Part shown: positions 34,695 through 42,691 of the stretch, piece by piece
Numbering within the stretch: the first letter of the stretch is position 1
How the letters are laid out: every line of letters starts with the position of its first letter
NCBI GenBank assembly: GCA_964345475.1
Contig: CAYFQW010000002.1
Span: 1 to 64,000, forward strand
Origin: WRIS01 sp964345475
GTDB taxonomy: Bacteria > Actinomycetota > Coriobacteriia > Coriobacteriales > Eggerthellaceae
DNA: 64,000 nucleotides
Reading direction: 5' to 3'
The notes under the pieces: generated by a model
Seen by the model: only the letters and a program-made list of their open reading frames with translations
The model's database searches: none
What the model was told of the DNA's origin: nothing
Made by a program: the position numbers and the translations under genes

Positions 34695-34874
34695 TTATTC
34701 AGTTTCGAGGACTTCTTGATTTTTGTAAAATCCGCAATTCCCACATACATGATGAGGAAGCTTTACCTCGCCGCACTGAGGACAAACTGAACGGGCTGGG
34801 GTTTCGATAACGCTATTTGCACTCCTGCGAGACCGGGTACGAGACCTGCCTGTCTTTCGTTTTGGTACTGCCAT
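34695..34874 (-). CDS. rpmF: 50S ribosomal protein L32, zinc-ribbon form
   Basis: 59 residues starting at ATG 34874 with AAGGAG 6 nt upstream (an in-frame start 36 nt further up is outside the family). MAVPKRKTGRSRTRSRRS is the L32 N-terminus, followed by CPQC and CGNC, the zinc-binding pairs. A 7-bp hairpin (CTTGAGC/GCTCAAG) lies directly against its ribosome site. Confidence 0.97.
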   Translation of the reverse strand: MAVPKRKTGRSRTRSRRSANSVIETPARSVCPQCGEVKLPHHVCGNCGFYKNQEVLETE

Positions 34875-35092
34875 GCTTACTCCTTCCTTGAGCTTTTGAA
34901 ATAGGCTCAAGCTATCAGTTTGATTCGAACTCTCATGAGACCTTCAATGTCTATGGTCCCTGCAGCCAATGGTTCTGAATATATAAAATATCACAAAGCC
35001 ATCAGTCGTGTCGTGTAAAAATATCTAGTGGATGAATACACAAGGGATAATAATACCAAAGCTCGAGTCTGTAGAAGCAAGAGCCTTGACTA
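34875..35092. promoter_or_regulatory. Non-coding gap upstream of rpmF
   Basis: 218 bp between the DUF177 gene and rpmF. Read on the minus strand it begins with a weak 8-bp hairpin (CAAGGCTC/GAGCTTTG) that may end the DUF177 transcript, then an AT-rich stretch (GATATTTTATATATTC) that could hold a promoter, and ends with GCTTGAGC-loop-GCTCAAGG immediately before the rpmF ribosome-binding site. No complete promoter pair is convincing. Confidence 0.4.
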
Positions 35093-35668
35093 TCACTGAC
35101 CATTTACATAATCATCACAGATATCAAAGGGATAATCTGCTAGGACAGAAAACGGGTTTGCATGCATAGGCTCTGTATCACCTGCACCCTCGACACAAAC
35201 ACAGGCTTCCTTATTAAGGTTCGCTCCGCAAAGGGGGCATAGGCCCTTACACTCCGGATCGCACAGCGGCACAATAGGCAGCTCAATAAGTATTCCCGCT
35301 TGGATATAGGGAGCAAGATCGATGCAATGGGATTCGGGCAAGATCGCTAGCTCATCTCTATCATAATCTTTCGGTAGATCCCCCTCTGCATCGAGAAGGA
35401 AATATTCCTCTATCTGACCATCTAGAGGAATAGACACCTTATCGAGGCATCGTCCGCATGAGGTCCATGCAACGCCCCGGACCGTTCCTGCGAGAAGCAA
35501 GGCACCGCCCGTATTGCTCAACACGACACTCCAGGTTAAGGGCTCTTCAAAGGCATAGGTATCCGCCCCAAGGGGAAGCTTAGACAAGCTGTAGCTCCCT
35601 GAAAAAGTGGCGCTCTCAAAAGGAGTAAAGAGCTCGGGACTTACTTCTATAGTTGGGTTGTCGAGCAT
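35093..35668 (-). CDS. YceD / DUF177 family protein
   Basis: 191 residues from ATG 35668. The DUF177 family lies upstream of rpmF in most bacteria and has been linked to 23S rRNA accumulation in Escherichia coli and plants. A CGRC pair sits in the middle (RGVAWTSCGRCLDKVSIPL), followed by the acidic EEYFLLDAEGDLPKDYDRDE and DLAPYIQAGILIELPIVPLCDPECKGLCPLCGANLNKEACVC, whose cysteines probably bind zinc. Its start overlaps the preceding stop by 1 nt (TGATG). Confidence 0.92.
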   Translation of the reverse strand: MLDNPTIEVSPELFTPFESATFSGSYSLSKLPLGADTYAFEEPLTWSVVLSNTGGALLLAGTVRGVAWTSCGRCLDKVSIPLDGQIEEYFLLDAEGDLPKDYDRDELAILPESHCIDLAPYIQAGILIELPIVPLCDPECKGLCPLCGANLNKEACVCVEGAGDTEPMHANPFSVLADYPFDICDDYVNGQ

Positions 35669-36138
35669 CAACGCCCCACCATTGAGCCTGCATTGAGACG
35701 ATCGCGGCAACGACGTACATTCCCTAAGAGGGTATCGAGGCTTTGTTCAACATGATTGAATACTTCGTCGGCGTAGTCTTCAGCACCTGAGCGGGTCTGC
35801 CTTTCGACTTCTCGCGCATCTGCCATAATAGTATCGGCTTGCTGCTGTGAGATCCGAACAATCTCCTGCTCGCTTGCGATAGTCATAGCTTGACTTCGGG
35901 CATCTTCTATCATGCGGTTCGCTTCGAGCTCAGCATCATCGAGAAGGCTTTGCCTTTCCCGTACAATTTGGCGTGCGTGGGAAAGCTCATTTGGAAACGT
36001 GTCCCGCACTTCATCCATGATCTCAAAAGCAGCCGCTATATCCACCTGCCGCAAGTTATTTTTTCCGAAAACTGGTTTTGAATCCTCTAACAGAATCGAA
36101 AGCTCTTCGAGTAGGCCCAATACCCCTGTTTCGTCCAT
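35668..36138 (-). CDS. Coiled-coil protein related to DivIVA/ATP synthase E-like helices
   Basis: 156 residues from ATG 36138 (AAGGA 7 nt upstream). Nearly all predicted helix: ELEANRMIEDARSQAMTIASEQEIVRISQQQADTIMADAREVERQTRSGAEDYADEV has the Ala/Glu/Arg heptad look of DivIVA-like or V-ATPase E-like stalk proteins. No catalytic motif is visible. Genes of this kind occur between coaD and DUF177 in Actinobacteria and are often annotated as ATPases without good reason. I see no evidence of an ATP-binding site. Function unknown; a scaffold role is possible. Confidence 0.8.
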   Translation of the reverse strand: MDETGVLGLLEELSILLEDSKPVFGKNNLRQVDIAAAFEIMDEVRDTFPNELSHARQIVRERQSLLDDAELEANRMIEDARSQAMTIASEQEIVRISQQQADTIMADAREVERQTRSGAEDYADEVFNHVEQSLDTLLGNVRRCRDRLNAGSMVGR

Positions 36139-36281
36139 AGCGCATTCCTTCCACATCAACTATTGCGTTTCAACTGCGTTTTAGGTGCTCACTCACTAAT
36201 TGCGCACGTCAAATAATTCTATCACGAAGATGAAAAATGCAAAACCCCCTGCAGAAAGCCCACAACTACCTCGCCTTCAGC

Positions 36282-36770
36282 CTACCTTCTTTTATGTTTG
36301 AACTTATCAAAAAGGGCACGTTCGACACAAGGTGACACAAAATCACTTATTTCGCCACCCAAACTTGCAAGCTCCCGCACTATCGAAGATGAAAGGTACA
36401 TGTACTGAGGAGGCGACATGAAGAAAAGTGTCTCAATTTTTTTATCCAGTTGATAGTTGATTGCGGTCATCTGGAATTCGTATTCGAAATCAGTAATCGC
36501 CCTCAGGCCTTTAACGAGAATATCCGCATCAATTTCTTTAGCAAAATCAACTAATAGAGAGTCAAATGATTCGACACGTACATTATGTAATGTAGAACAC
36601 GCCTCTTTTGCAAGCTCTACTCGCTCTTCGAGACTGAAGAGAGGTTTTTTCTCCTGCGATACCGCAACCCCGACGACAACCTCGTCCACAATTTGAGCAG
36701 CTCGACTTATTACATCAAGATGCCCTTTCGTGATAGGGTCGAAGGTTCCTGGCGTCAACGCTCTAATCAT
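36282..36770 (-). CDS. coaD: Phosphopantetheine adenylyltransferase
   Basis: Adenylates 4'-phosphopantetheine to dephospho-CoA, the fourth step of CoA synthesis. 162 residues. The nucleotidyltransferase motif TPGTFDPITKGHLDVI, the substrate region LVKGLRAITDFEYEFQM, and the second nucleotide motif YMYLSSSIVRELASLGG are all present. The ATG overlaps the end of rsmD by 4 nt, the widespread rsmD-coaD pairing. Confidence 0.98.
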   Translation of the reverse strand: MIRALTPGTFDPITKGHLDVISRAAQIVDEVVVGVAVSQEKKPLFSLEERVELAKEACSTLHNVRVESFDSLLVDFAKEIDADILVKGLRAITDFEYEFQMTAINYQLDKKIETLFFMSPPQYMYLSSSIVRELASLGGEISDFVSPCVERALFDKFKHKRR

Positions 36771-37384
36771 ACGATCGTAGCTCCTTTGTGGATAAGCGTC
36801 TCTTGTTCTTGACTTCGTGTAAACATGGCGATGCTTGTATCGCCATACTGTTTATGGACGACACGACGGTATGCAGCGCGAACAAATACCCGCATGACTT
36901 CATCCTCGGAAGTTTTTGCATGTTCATAAACGATAATGCTCCCTTGATCCAAGAGGCCCTGGGATTCCAAAAAAGTACAAAGTTCCAATAATTTTGATGG
37001 CGCATACGCATAAGGAGGATCGAGAAAGAGAATATCGAAGAGTATATTTTTCACATTTCGTCTACTTTTCAAAACGTCCGCCCGGTATGCGAGCGCCCGA
37101 TTGGAATCGAGTCCCAAAGCTGCTAGATTTTTTTTCAACAAGTTAAATGCAGCTGGATCTTTTTCGAAGAATACACACGTTTTTGCACCTCGACTGAGAG
37201 CCTCGATGCCGAGGCTTCCACTGCCCGCGAAAGGATCAAGCACAAAAGCATCTTTAAACCCACCCCTTAGGCTTTCCAGGCTGCCCATAAGGGATTCTTT
37301 AACTCGGTCGGTTGTAGGACGAGTCCCTCTACCTTGCGGGGCCGACAAAGTCCTCCCCTTGAACTCTCCAGCGATAACCCTCAT
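36767..37384 (-). CDS. rsmD: 16S rRNA (guanine966-N2)-methyltransferase RsmD
   Basis: 205 residues. SAM-binding region VLDPFAGSGSLGIEALSRGAKTCVFFEKD and catalytic motif DILFLDPPYAY (DPPY). The N-terminal MRVIAGEFKGRTLSAPQGRGTRPTTDRVKESL is diagnostic. It methylates G966 of 16S rRNA. Only 2 bp follow recG and it overlaps coaD. Confidence 0.97.
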   Translation of the reverse strand: MRVIAGEFKGRTLSAPQGRGTRPTTDRVKESLMGSLESLRGGFKDAFVLDPFAGSGSLGIEALSRGAKTCVFFEKDPAAFNLLKKNLAALGLDSNRALAYRADVLKSRRNVKNILFDILFLDPPYAYAPSKLLELCTFLESQGLLDQGSIIVYEHAKTSEDEVMRVFVRAAYRRVVHKQYGDTSIAMFTRSQEQETLIHKGATIV

Positions 37385-37386
37385 CG

Positions 37387-39516
37387 TTAACCACCCTCGC
37401 TTTGATAGGCATTCTTAAAGATAATATTCATTTCACGTGCGAGCCCCCTATGTTCATCACGTTCAAGAGAGGGATCTGCGTTGAGTATTTTCTTCGCGTC
37501 AGCGTACGCAGCCTCGATAACTGCTTCGTCGCGAACTATGTTCACTAACTTAAGCGAAGAAGATCCGTGTTGCCTATTACCTAATATATCCCCTTCCTTC
37601 CTTAAGCTCAAATCATAACTTGCAAGCTCAAAGCCATCATCGATGTCTTCCATCGCTTTGAGGCGCTCAAGAGCAAGGGGTGCCTTCGAACTTGACACAA
37701 GGAACACTTCCGCAGGCCGAGAGCCTCTTCCCACACGTCCCCTCAATTGGTGAAGCTGTGCAAGACCAAAGCGGTCTGCATCTTGGATTATCATAACTGA
37801 GGCATTGGCCACATCGATTCCAACCTCAATTACTGTCGTAGAAACAAGTACCTCTATTTCACCTGCAGCAAATGCCTCCATGATTTCGTTCTTTTGTTTA
37901 CCGTTCATCTGTCCATGCAAAAGTCCAACCTTGTAATCAAAAAATACTGTGCTTTGCAGATGCTTCGCTTCCTGTTCAGCAGCTTTAATATTTTCCTCGT
38001 CAAAATCTCCCTCGTCCTCGATTTCAATACGTTCATACGCATCGTTCTCTCTGTCGTCCTCAGATTCATCAACCTGCCCCTTCTGTTTTTTTTCTTTTGT
38101 AGAGGAAGCAATTAAAGGACATACCACATACACTTGTTCGCCTCGAGAAAGGGCTGCCTTAGCAGCGTCAAAAGCATATCCCTGATCTGGACGGGGCAGC
38201 ACCTGCGTAGTAGTAAGGACTCCCTTATGTGGTTTATGCTTCAGGTATGAGAGGCTTAAACCGCCATAGATAGCAAGAGCCAAGGATCGAGGTATGGGAG
38301 TAGCGGTCATATAAAGGGCGTCAGGAGCCTTCCCTTTCGCTAAAAGAGCTGCCCTTTGTGCGACACCGAACCGATGTTGCTCATCTATGACGAGCAGGCT
38401 ACAGTTTTTTGCTTGGACATCATCTTCCAAAAGAGCATGCGTACCGAACAAAACATCGATGTCTCCACGCTTTAAGGCAGACGTGATGCCTGCTCGCTCT
38501 GATGGAGTTGTTGAGCCTGTAAGCGTATCCCATCGAATTCCCGCCTCACTCAGCAATGGACCGATTTTCTGTCCATATTGACGTGCGAGAATCTCGGTCG
38601 GAGCCATCATAAGCGCCTGCCCAGAGCTGTCAGCAGCTGCCGCTAGAGCGAATGCTGCTACAATAGTTTTCCCCGTACCAACATCCCCGAGCAGCATGTG
38701 ATTTGACAGAGTTTTTTCATGCATCTTCCCAAGTATTTCACTGCGGGCTTTTTTTTGTTCCTCCGTTAAGGTGAAGGGAAGGATCTGATCTAGCTTTTTA
38801 AGGCGTGGGCCGTCGATACGGTGCCCTTCTGTGCACACCCCTTGCCCTCTGGCCTCTGCCTCGGTCATTAAGTAGAGCTCGAGCAAAAGAAGTTCTTCGT
38901 AGACTAATCGTCTACGCGCAAGCTCCACCTCGTCAATAGTTTTCGGAAAGTGGATACACTTGAAAGCTGTTTGGCGCGATACGAGTCTATATCGTATCCT
39001 TATATCTAACGGCAGTGGATCATAGGGTATGAGGCACTTTTCCAAGGCGCTCAAAATGAGCTTCCTCATCCACCTGGTCGATATTCTTTCAGTCGCAGGG
39101 TGTACCGGTATAATAACGCCATATTCCTCTATTGCTTCAGAGTCTATAAGCTCAATCATGGGATTAACCATTCGCTTGAAGCCATAGTTGAATTCTAGCT
39201 TACCCGAAACAGCTATGTGCATGCCCTGTGAAAGGTTTTTCATAAGCCATGGCTGTCTGAAACAGGTGAGCATCAAGATGCCCGTTTCGTCTAGGAGGCT
39301 TATCTCGACTATGCTCAAATGGGGCTTTGGTTTTTTAAGTTGTATCTCGTGTATGTGGCCAACTACGGTACAAGCCTCCCCGATACGGGCAGTAGCGGCT
39401 TTTTCCACCCGGGACATATCAATGTACCTACGCGGATAGTGGGTGAGTAGATCTCTCACAGTAAAAATGCCGAGCCTCGATAGATGCCTACCTTTTTCAG
39501 CACTTACGCCGCGCAC
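37387..39516 (-). CDS. recG: ATP-dependent DNA helicase RecG
   Basis: Branch-migration helicase for stalled forks and Holliday junctions. 709 residues from the GTG at 39516. An N-terminal OB/wedge domain is followed by SF2 helicase motifs: Walker A LLGDVGTGKTIVAAFAL, LVIDEQHRFGVAQR, YMTATPIPRSLAL, LLHGQMNGKQKNEIMEAF, STTVIEVGIDVANASVM and QLHQLRGRVGRGSR. A highly acidic insert of about 45 residues (DESEDDRENDAYERIEIEDE region) sits between the helicase lobes. The same frame continues upstream to a TGA at 39624-39622 and encodes a plausible family-like segment (SLDEPVSHVRGVSAEKG) with no ATG, GTG or TTG, so the true start may be upstream and non-standard. Confidence 0.95.
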   Translation of the reverse strand: MRGVSAEKGRHLSRLGIFTVRDLLTHYPRRYIDMSRVEKAATARIGEACTVVGHIHEIQLKKPKPHLSIVEISLLDETGILMLTCFRQPWLMKNLSQGMHIAVSGKLEFNYGFKRMVNPMIELIDSEAIEEYGVIIPVHPATERISTRWMRKLILSALEKCLIPYDPLPLDIRIRYRLVSRQTAFKCIHFPKTIDEVELARRRLVYEELLLLELYLMTEAEARGQGVCTEGHRIDGPRLKKLDQILPFTLTEEQKKARSEILGKMHEKTLSNHMLLGDVGTGKTIVAAFALAAAADSSGQALMMAPTEILARQYGQKIGPLLSEAGIRWDTLTGSTTPSERAGITSALKRGDIDVLFGTHALLEDDVQAKNCSLLVIDEQHRFGVAQRAALLAKGKAPDALYMTATPIPRSLALAIYGGLSLSYLKHKPHKGVLTTTQVLPRPDQGYAFDAAKAALSRGEQVYVVCPLIASSTKEKKQKGQVDESEDDRENDAYERIEIEDEGDFDEENIKAAEQEAKHLQSTVFFDYKVGLLHGQMNGKQKNEIMEAFAAGEIEVLVSTTVIEVGIDVANASVMIIQDADRFGLAQLHQLRGRVGRGSRPAEVFLVSSSKAPLALERLKAMEDIDDGFELASYDLSLRKEGDILGNRQHGSSSLKLVNIVRDEAVIEAAYADAKKILNADPSLERDEHRGLAREMNIIFKNAYQSEGG

Positions 39517-39639
39517 ATGAGAAACGGGCTCATCAAGGCTTAAAGTGGATCGTAGCCTGCTACATGAGCACAGCTCTTCCGTCTTAGGATTCTCTTTAAT
39601 AAGCCTTATCCCGCCCTTCAGTCAGTCGACGTAAAGCTC

Positions 39640-41268
39640 TTATTCAAGAGATAGTATTATGGGGTAGAGAGGTTGTTCTCCCCTATGGGGATCGATTTCA
39701 AGATCGCCATAAGTTTCCTCAATACGAGATACGAGGAGCTCAAATCGACCTTGCTCCATGTCTTCTCCTGCTAGGATAGTACACGTGTCAGCTTCGGGTG
39801 CTCCCATGTAGGCAAGAAGGGCCATAACAACTTCCTCTACAGAACTTCCCACCGCCTCAATCGACCCATCTGCAATTCCTATGGTGTCGCCTGCAGAAAT
39901 CGGCTTACCATTTGAGTCTTTGGCGTCTTTAATGGCTTGGGTTACTTCACCTGTCTTAACCTCTGCAAGAGCTTGCGACATAAGCTCTACGTTTTCATCC
40001 AAACTCAAGGTGTCGCTGAAGCTGAACAGGGCCACAAATGCCTGAGGGATCGTTTTAGTAGGAACTACGGCACAGGGAGTTTCCGAAAGGGATACACAGC
40101 TTTGCGCCGCCATAATAATATTGGAGTTGTTAGGGAGGATGATTACTGCCTCTGCGTTCACTTGAGAAACCGCCTTGAGCAGATCGGCTGTTGAAGGGTT
40201 CATAGTCTGTCCACCTGGCACGATTACGTCCACTCCAAGGCTTTCAAGTATTTTTGCATTACCCGACCCAGGCGCCACTGCAACAATACCAAGAGCCTTT
40301 TTCTCAAGAGGAGCATCAGGTTCTAGGCTCGCGCTGCGCTCTTGGCTTTGAAGCTGCATGTTGTGGATATGCACCTCTGAGATTTGGCCTCGTTCAAGCA
40401 CGTACGCCAGAACAGCATCAGGCGTATTGGTGTGTACGTGAACCTTGAAATGGGGTTTCTCCCCTACTAAAAGCTCGCAATCACCCATAGTTTCCAGGAA
40501 GTCCAAGGCTTCTTCAGTATTGAGCACTTCAGAATACACGAGAAACTCGGTGCAATAACGATATTCCGAGCCATCCCAGTCATTAATGCCTTCGATTTCA
40601 ACCTTTGGTGCAGAGGTTTGCGCAAGGGCGAGGTCAGTATCAAAAACCTCATTCCCCGTCAGGGCAGAACTAAAGGCATCGAATAGGATTGCCAAGCCAT
40701 ATGCTCCGGCATCGACAACATCATTCTGCTTGAGAACAGGAAGGAGATCGGGCGTGCGTTGGACCGATGCATAGGACTCAGCTACTATCGTCTCCAATGC
40801 CTCCTCAAGGCTGAGATGCTTTTTACGGGCTTTTTTAGCAGCCAACGCCATATCTTTCAAGACTGTCAGGATAGTTCCTTCGACAGGCTTTCTTACTGCC
40901 TGAAATGCGACCTCAACCGCTTGATTGAACATATCATCAAGGCAGTGGGTGGTAAATTCCTCATGTTTTTCTGAACCTTCACAGAGGCCTCGAAGGATTT
41001 GCGAGGTTATAACTCCTGAGTTACCTCTCGCCCCCATTAAAGCACCCGTAGTTATCGCCTTGCGCACCTCATCTACGCTGCGATCAGTGGATAGCTTGGC
41101 TAGATTGTCCGCCACTGTTTCTAAGGTGAGGGACATATTCGTTCCCGTATCGCCATCAGGAACGGGAAAAACATTGAGTTTGTTAATTTCTTCTTTTCGG
41201 TTGCTGAGCGCTTTAGATGCAAAGACAATCGAGTGCATTATTTCTATAAGTGAAACAGTTTGTGACAT
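39640..41268 (-). CDS. fakA: DAK-domain fatty acid kinase (FakA/YloV-like)
   Basis: 542 residues. The N-terminal DhaL kinase domain shows INKLNVFPVPDGDTGTNMSLTL, MGARGNSGVITSQILRG, VDAGAYGLAILFDAF and other DAK signatures. The middle and C-terminal parts follow the DegV-interacting FakA layout (CTEFLVYSE, HVHTNTPDAVLAYVLERG, IVAVAPGSGNAKILESLGVDVIVPGGQTMNPS, VIILPNNSNIIMAA). FakA phosphorylates exogenous fatty acids bound to FakB. No fakB (DegV) gene is in this window. ATG 41268 follows TAGGAAACCT; a start 54 nt upstream has a weaker site. It lies directly after the Asp23-family gene, the usual pairing. Confidence 0.94.
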   Translation of the reverse strand: MSQTVSLIEIMHSIVFASKALSNRKEEINKLNVFPVPDGDTGTNMSLTLETVADNLAKLSTDRSVDEVRKAITTGALMGARGNSGVITSQILRGLCEGSEKHEEFTTHCLDDMFNQAVEVAFQAVRKPVEGTILTVLKDMALAAKKARKKHLSLEEALETIVAESYASVQRTPDLLPVLKQNDVVDAGAYGLAILFDAFSSALTGNEVFDTDLALAQTSAPKVEIEGINDWDGSEYRYCTEFLVYSEVLNTEEALDFLETMGDCELLVGEKPHFKVHVHTNTPDAVLAYVLERGQISEVHIHNMQLQSQERSASLEPDAPLEKKALGIVAVAPGSGNAKILESLGVDVIVPGGQTMNPSTADLLKAVSQVNAEAVIILPNNSNIIMAAQSCVSLSETPCAVVPTKTIPQAFVALFSFSDTLSLDENVELMSQALAEVKTGEVTQAIKDAKDSNGKPISAGDTIGIADGSIEAVGSSVEEVVMALLAYMGAPEADTCTILAGEDMEQGRFELLVSRIEETYGDLEIDPHRGEQPLYPIILSLE

Positions 41269-41328
41269 AGGTTTCCTATACTCCCTAAGCTGAGCCTCGC
41301 GTGCAGAAGCCGCCATGGTCATTTCTTT

Positions 41329-41676
41329 CTACTTACGAACCTTGATTCCCTGAACATGAACTTCCACTCCGTCAAGAGGCACTTGAGCATATTTACTAAG
41401 CTCAAAGCTAACTTTATCGATAAGATTTTGTGATACGGTGTTTATATTCGTACCATACTCTACGACTACATGTAACTCTACCTTGATTCCACTATCGGTA
41501 TTCGTAATCGTAACTCCACGCCGGAGGCGCGAGGTTGGAAGTATTTTTGCAATTCCATCCGCTGCGCTCGGAGCAGCCATACCTACAATCCCATATGATT
41601 CCATAGCAGCATTGCCTACCATGTCAGCTAAAACCTCGTTAGCGACATGAAGCTTGCCAGTAACAATCTCGCTCAT
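41329..41676 (-). CDS. Asp23 / Gls24 family protein
   Basis: 115 residues, all within the Asp23 (DUF322) family: VANEVLADMVGNAAMESYGIVGMA, LRRGVTITNTDSGIKVELHVVVEYGTNI, and SQNLIDKVSFELSKYAQVPLDGVEVHVQGIKV. Members are cell-envelope or stress related; this short form commonly precedes a fakA-like gene. ATG follows AAAGGAATATT. The gap to the DUF2510 gene upstream is 84 bp. Confidence 0.95.
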   Translation of the reverse strand: MSEIVTGKLHVANEVLADMVGNAAMESYGIVGMAAPSAADGIAKILPTSRLRRGVTITNTDSGIKVELHVVVEYGTNINTVSQNLIDKVSFELSKYAQVPLDGVEVHVQGIKVRK

Positions 41677-41760
41677 AATATTCCTTTCAAAGGTTTTAAA
41701 TCCACGTAGCTTCCTGTTCTCCTATTTCTTCGGGCAGGCACCTGTTGACCGACTTGCTGT

Positions 41761-42207
41761 TTAGAAGTATTGTCCTGTTTTAAAAAGAAGGACGACACTC
41801 AGTATATGCAGTATCAGAGAAATAACAATGACCGCGATACCTAAAGCAATCCCTGCTATCGACATTTTCCGACGGTTACTCGTAAGTCCCTTCGCTCCGA
41901 ACACTATTGCAAGGATACCCCCGAGGTAGCCAAATAAAAGCATCAACCAGAGAAACGCCAAGCCCAGCAGGCCTGAAACAAGGGAAAAGATAGCAAATTT
42001 TGACGTGTCAGATGATGGATAAGGGCCCGTCCAAAAACCGTCTGCTCCGATGTGCTCTAATTGTTCTCGTGGTGCCGGAGAAAGAGGAGCGAAGTCATCT
42101 TTGTTTCGTACTTCGTCTGTCCACTGCGCACCGTCCCAATAGCGTAGCTTTTCCGTGTTGCCTGCTGGATCAGGATACCAACCCGGAGAAGCCTGCTTTT
42201 CAGTCAT
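41761..42207 (-). CDS. DUF2510 / DUF4190 membrane protein
   Basis: 148 residues. The N-terminus carries the DUF2510 motif PGWYPDPAGNTEKLRYWDGAQWTDEVR, a short tryptophan-rich module common in Actinobacteria. It is followed by two to three hydrophobic segments (FAIFSLVSGLLGLAFLWLMLLFGYLGGILAIVFGAKGL, AGIALGIAVIVISLILHILSVVLLF) of the DUF4190 type. Function unknown. The ATG follows AGAGGG. It reads divergently from rpmB across a 484-bp gap. Confidence 0.88.
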   Translation of the reverse strand: MTEKQASPGWYPDPAGNTEKLRYWDGAQWTDEVRNKDDFAPLSPAPREQLEHIGADGFWTGPYPSSDTSKFAIFSLVSGLLGLAFLWLMLLFGYLGGILAIVFGAKGLTSNRRKMSIAGIALGIAVIVISLILHILSVVLLFKTGQYF

Positions 42208-42313
42208 GAAAAACCCTCTTTCTTGCCTCTATTCCGCAAAGAATCCGTAAAAGCGAAAGCCATAATAATATGACCATTCAGTATATATCATACGAAAAAA
42301 AGGAGGGCGCTTC

Positions 42314-42340
42314 ATGAACTCTTATCGAAAAAAATCCTAA
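42314..42340 (+). CDS. Possible 8-residue leader peptide
   Basis: ATG preceded by AAAAAAAGGAGGGCGCTTC, one of the strongest Shine-Dalgarno sequences in the window, then MNSYRKKS and TAA. Nine base pairs with one bulged A can form between AGGAGGGCG at 42301 and CGCACCTCCT at 42350-42359, which would sequester the ribosome site, while GCG-AAA-CGC at 42344-42352 is an alternative fold. This looks like a leader-peptide attenuator, but the regulated gene would be rpmB 350 bp away, and no clear promoter precedes it. It may be chance. Confidence 0.3.
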   Translation: MNSYRKKS

Positions 42341-42549
42341 TCTGCGAAACGCACCTCCTCACATCACGAGAATTATAAGCTCTTCTCTTACACATTTATG
42401 GAATCAAATATGCACCGAAAGCTGGGTAAAGACTGTTTTTTTTGACAATACCGCAAGACGAGCGTCCGTCTGGCTCTATATATGCTAAGCTTTTACGAGT
42501 TTGATGTATCTTTTGTGCCGAGAAGATTTTTGGTTGTATCGCGTAAGAA

Positions 42550-42590
42550 AATTACGTGTTGCTACATCAGATAATTACGTGTGCCTACAT
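42550..42590 (+). repeat. Two 18-bp direct repeat copies, 23-bp period, upstream of rpmB promoter
   Basis: Copy 1 AATTACGTGTTGCTACAT at 42550-42567 and copy 2 AATTACGTGTGCCTACAT at 42573-42590 differ at two positions. They end 19 bp before the -35 box. The spacing is about two helical turns, so they could be operator sites on one face of the DNA. Confidence 0.6.
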
Positions 42591-42609
42591 AAAATAGCGC
42601 AGTATGTTC

Positions 42610-42637
42610 TTGTCAACGAGACTTCCTGTGGTATAGT
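42610..42637 (+). promoter_or_regulatory. rpmB promoter
   Basis: -35 TTGTCA (42610-42615), 16-bp spacer, -10 TATAGT (42632-42637), about 54 bp before the rpmB start. Good consensus match. Confidence 0.7.
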
Positions 42638-42691
42638 ACCAAGGATCTGTCTTGAACGGCTTAAAGCCGAACAGTAAATGGAGTGATGGAA

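Larger units (their letters stand above)
42208..42691. promoter_or_regulatory. 484-bp divergent intergenic region before rpmB
   Basis: The longest gene-free stretch in the window. It holds, in order on the plus strand: an 8-codon ORF with a strong ribosome site (42299-42340), an anti-Shine-Dalgarno CCTCCT (42354-42359), a T8 run at 42436-42443, a small hairpin AGACG-AGCGTC-CGTCT near 42457, a CGTAA/TTACG inverted repeat at 42542-42556, two near-identical 18-bp copies 23 bp apart (42550-42590), and the rpmB promoter. No tRNA or known riboswitch shape was recognised. Confidence 0.6.

Noticed and set aside
34920..34950. tRNA-like GTTCGAATC motif in the rpmF upstream gap
   Set aside because: The flanking bases do not pair as a T-arm and no acceptor or anticodon stem can be formed, so this is not a tRNA gene.
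42436..42447. T8-GACA run read as a -35 box (TTGACA) upstream of rpmB
   Set aside because: No -10 element lies 15-19 bp downstream; the nearest TATATAT is too far away. The TTGTCA/TATAGT pair is the better promoter.
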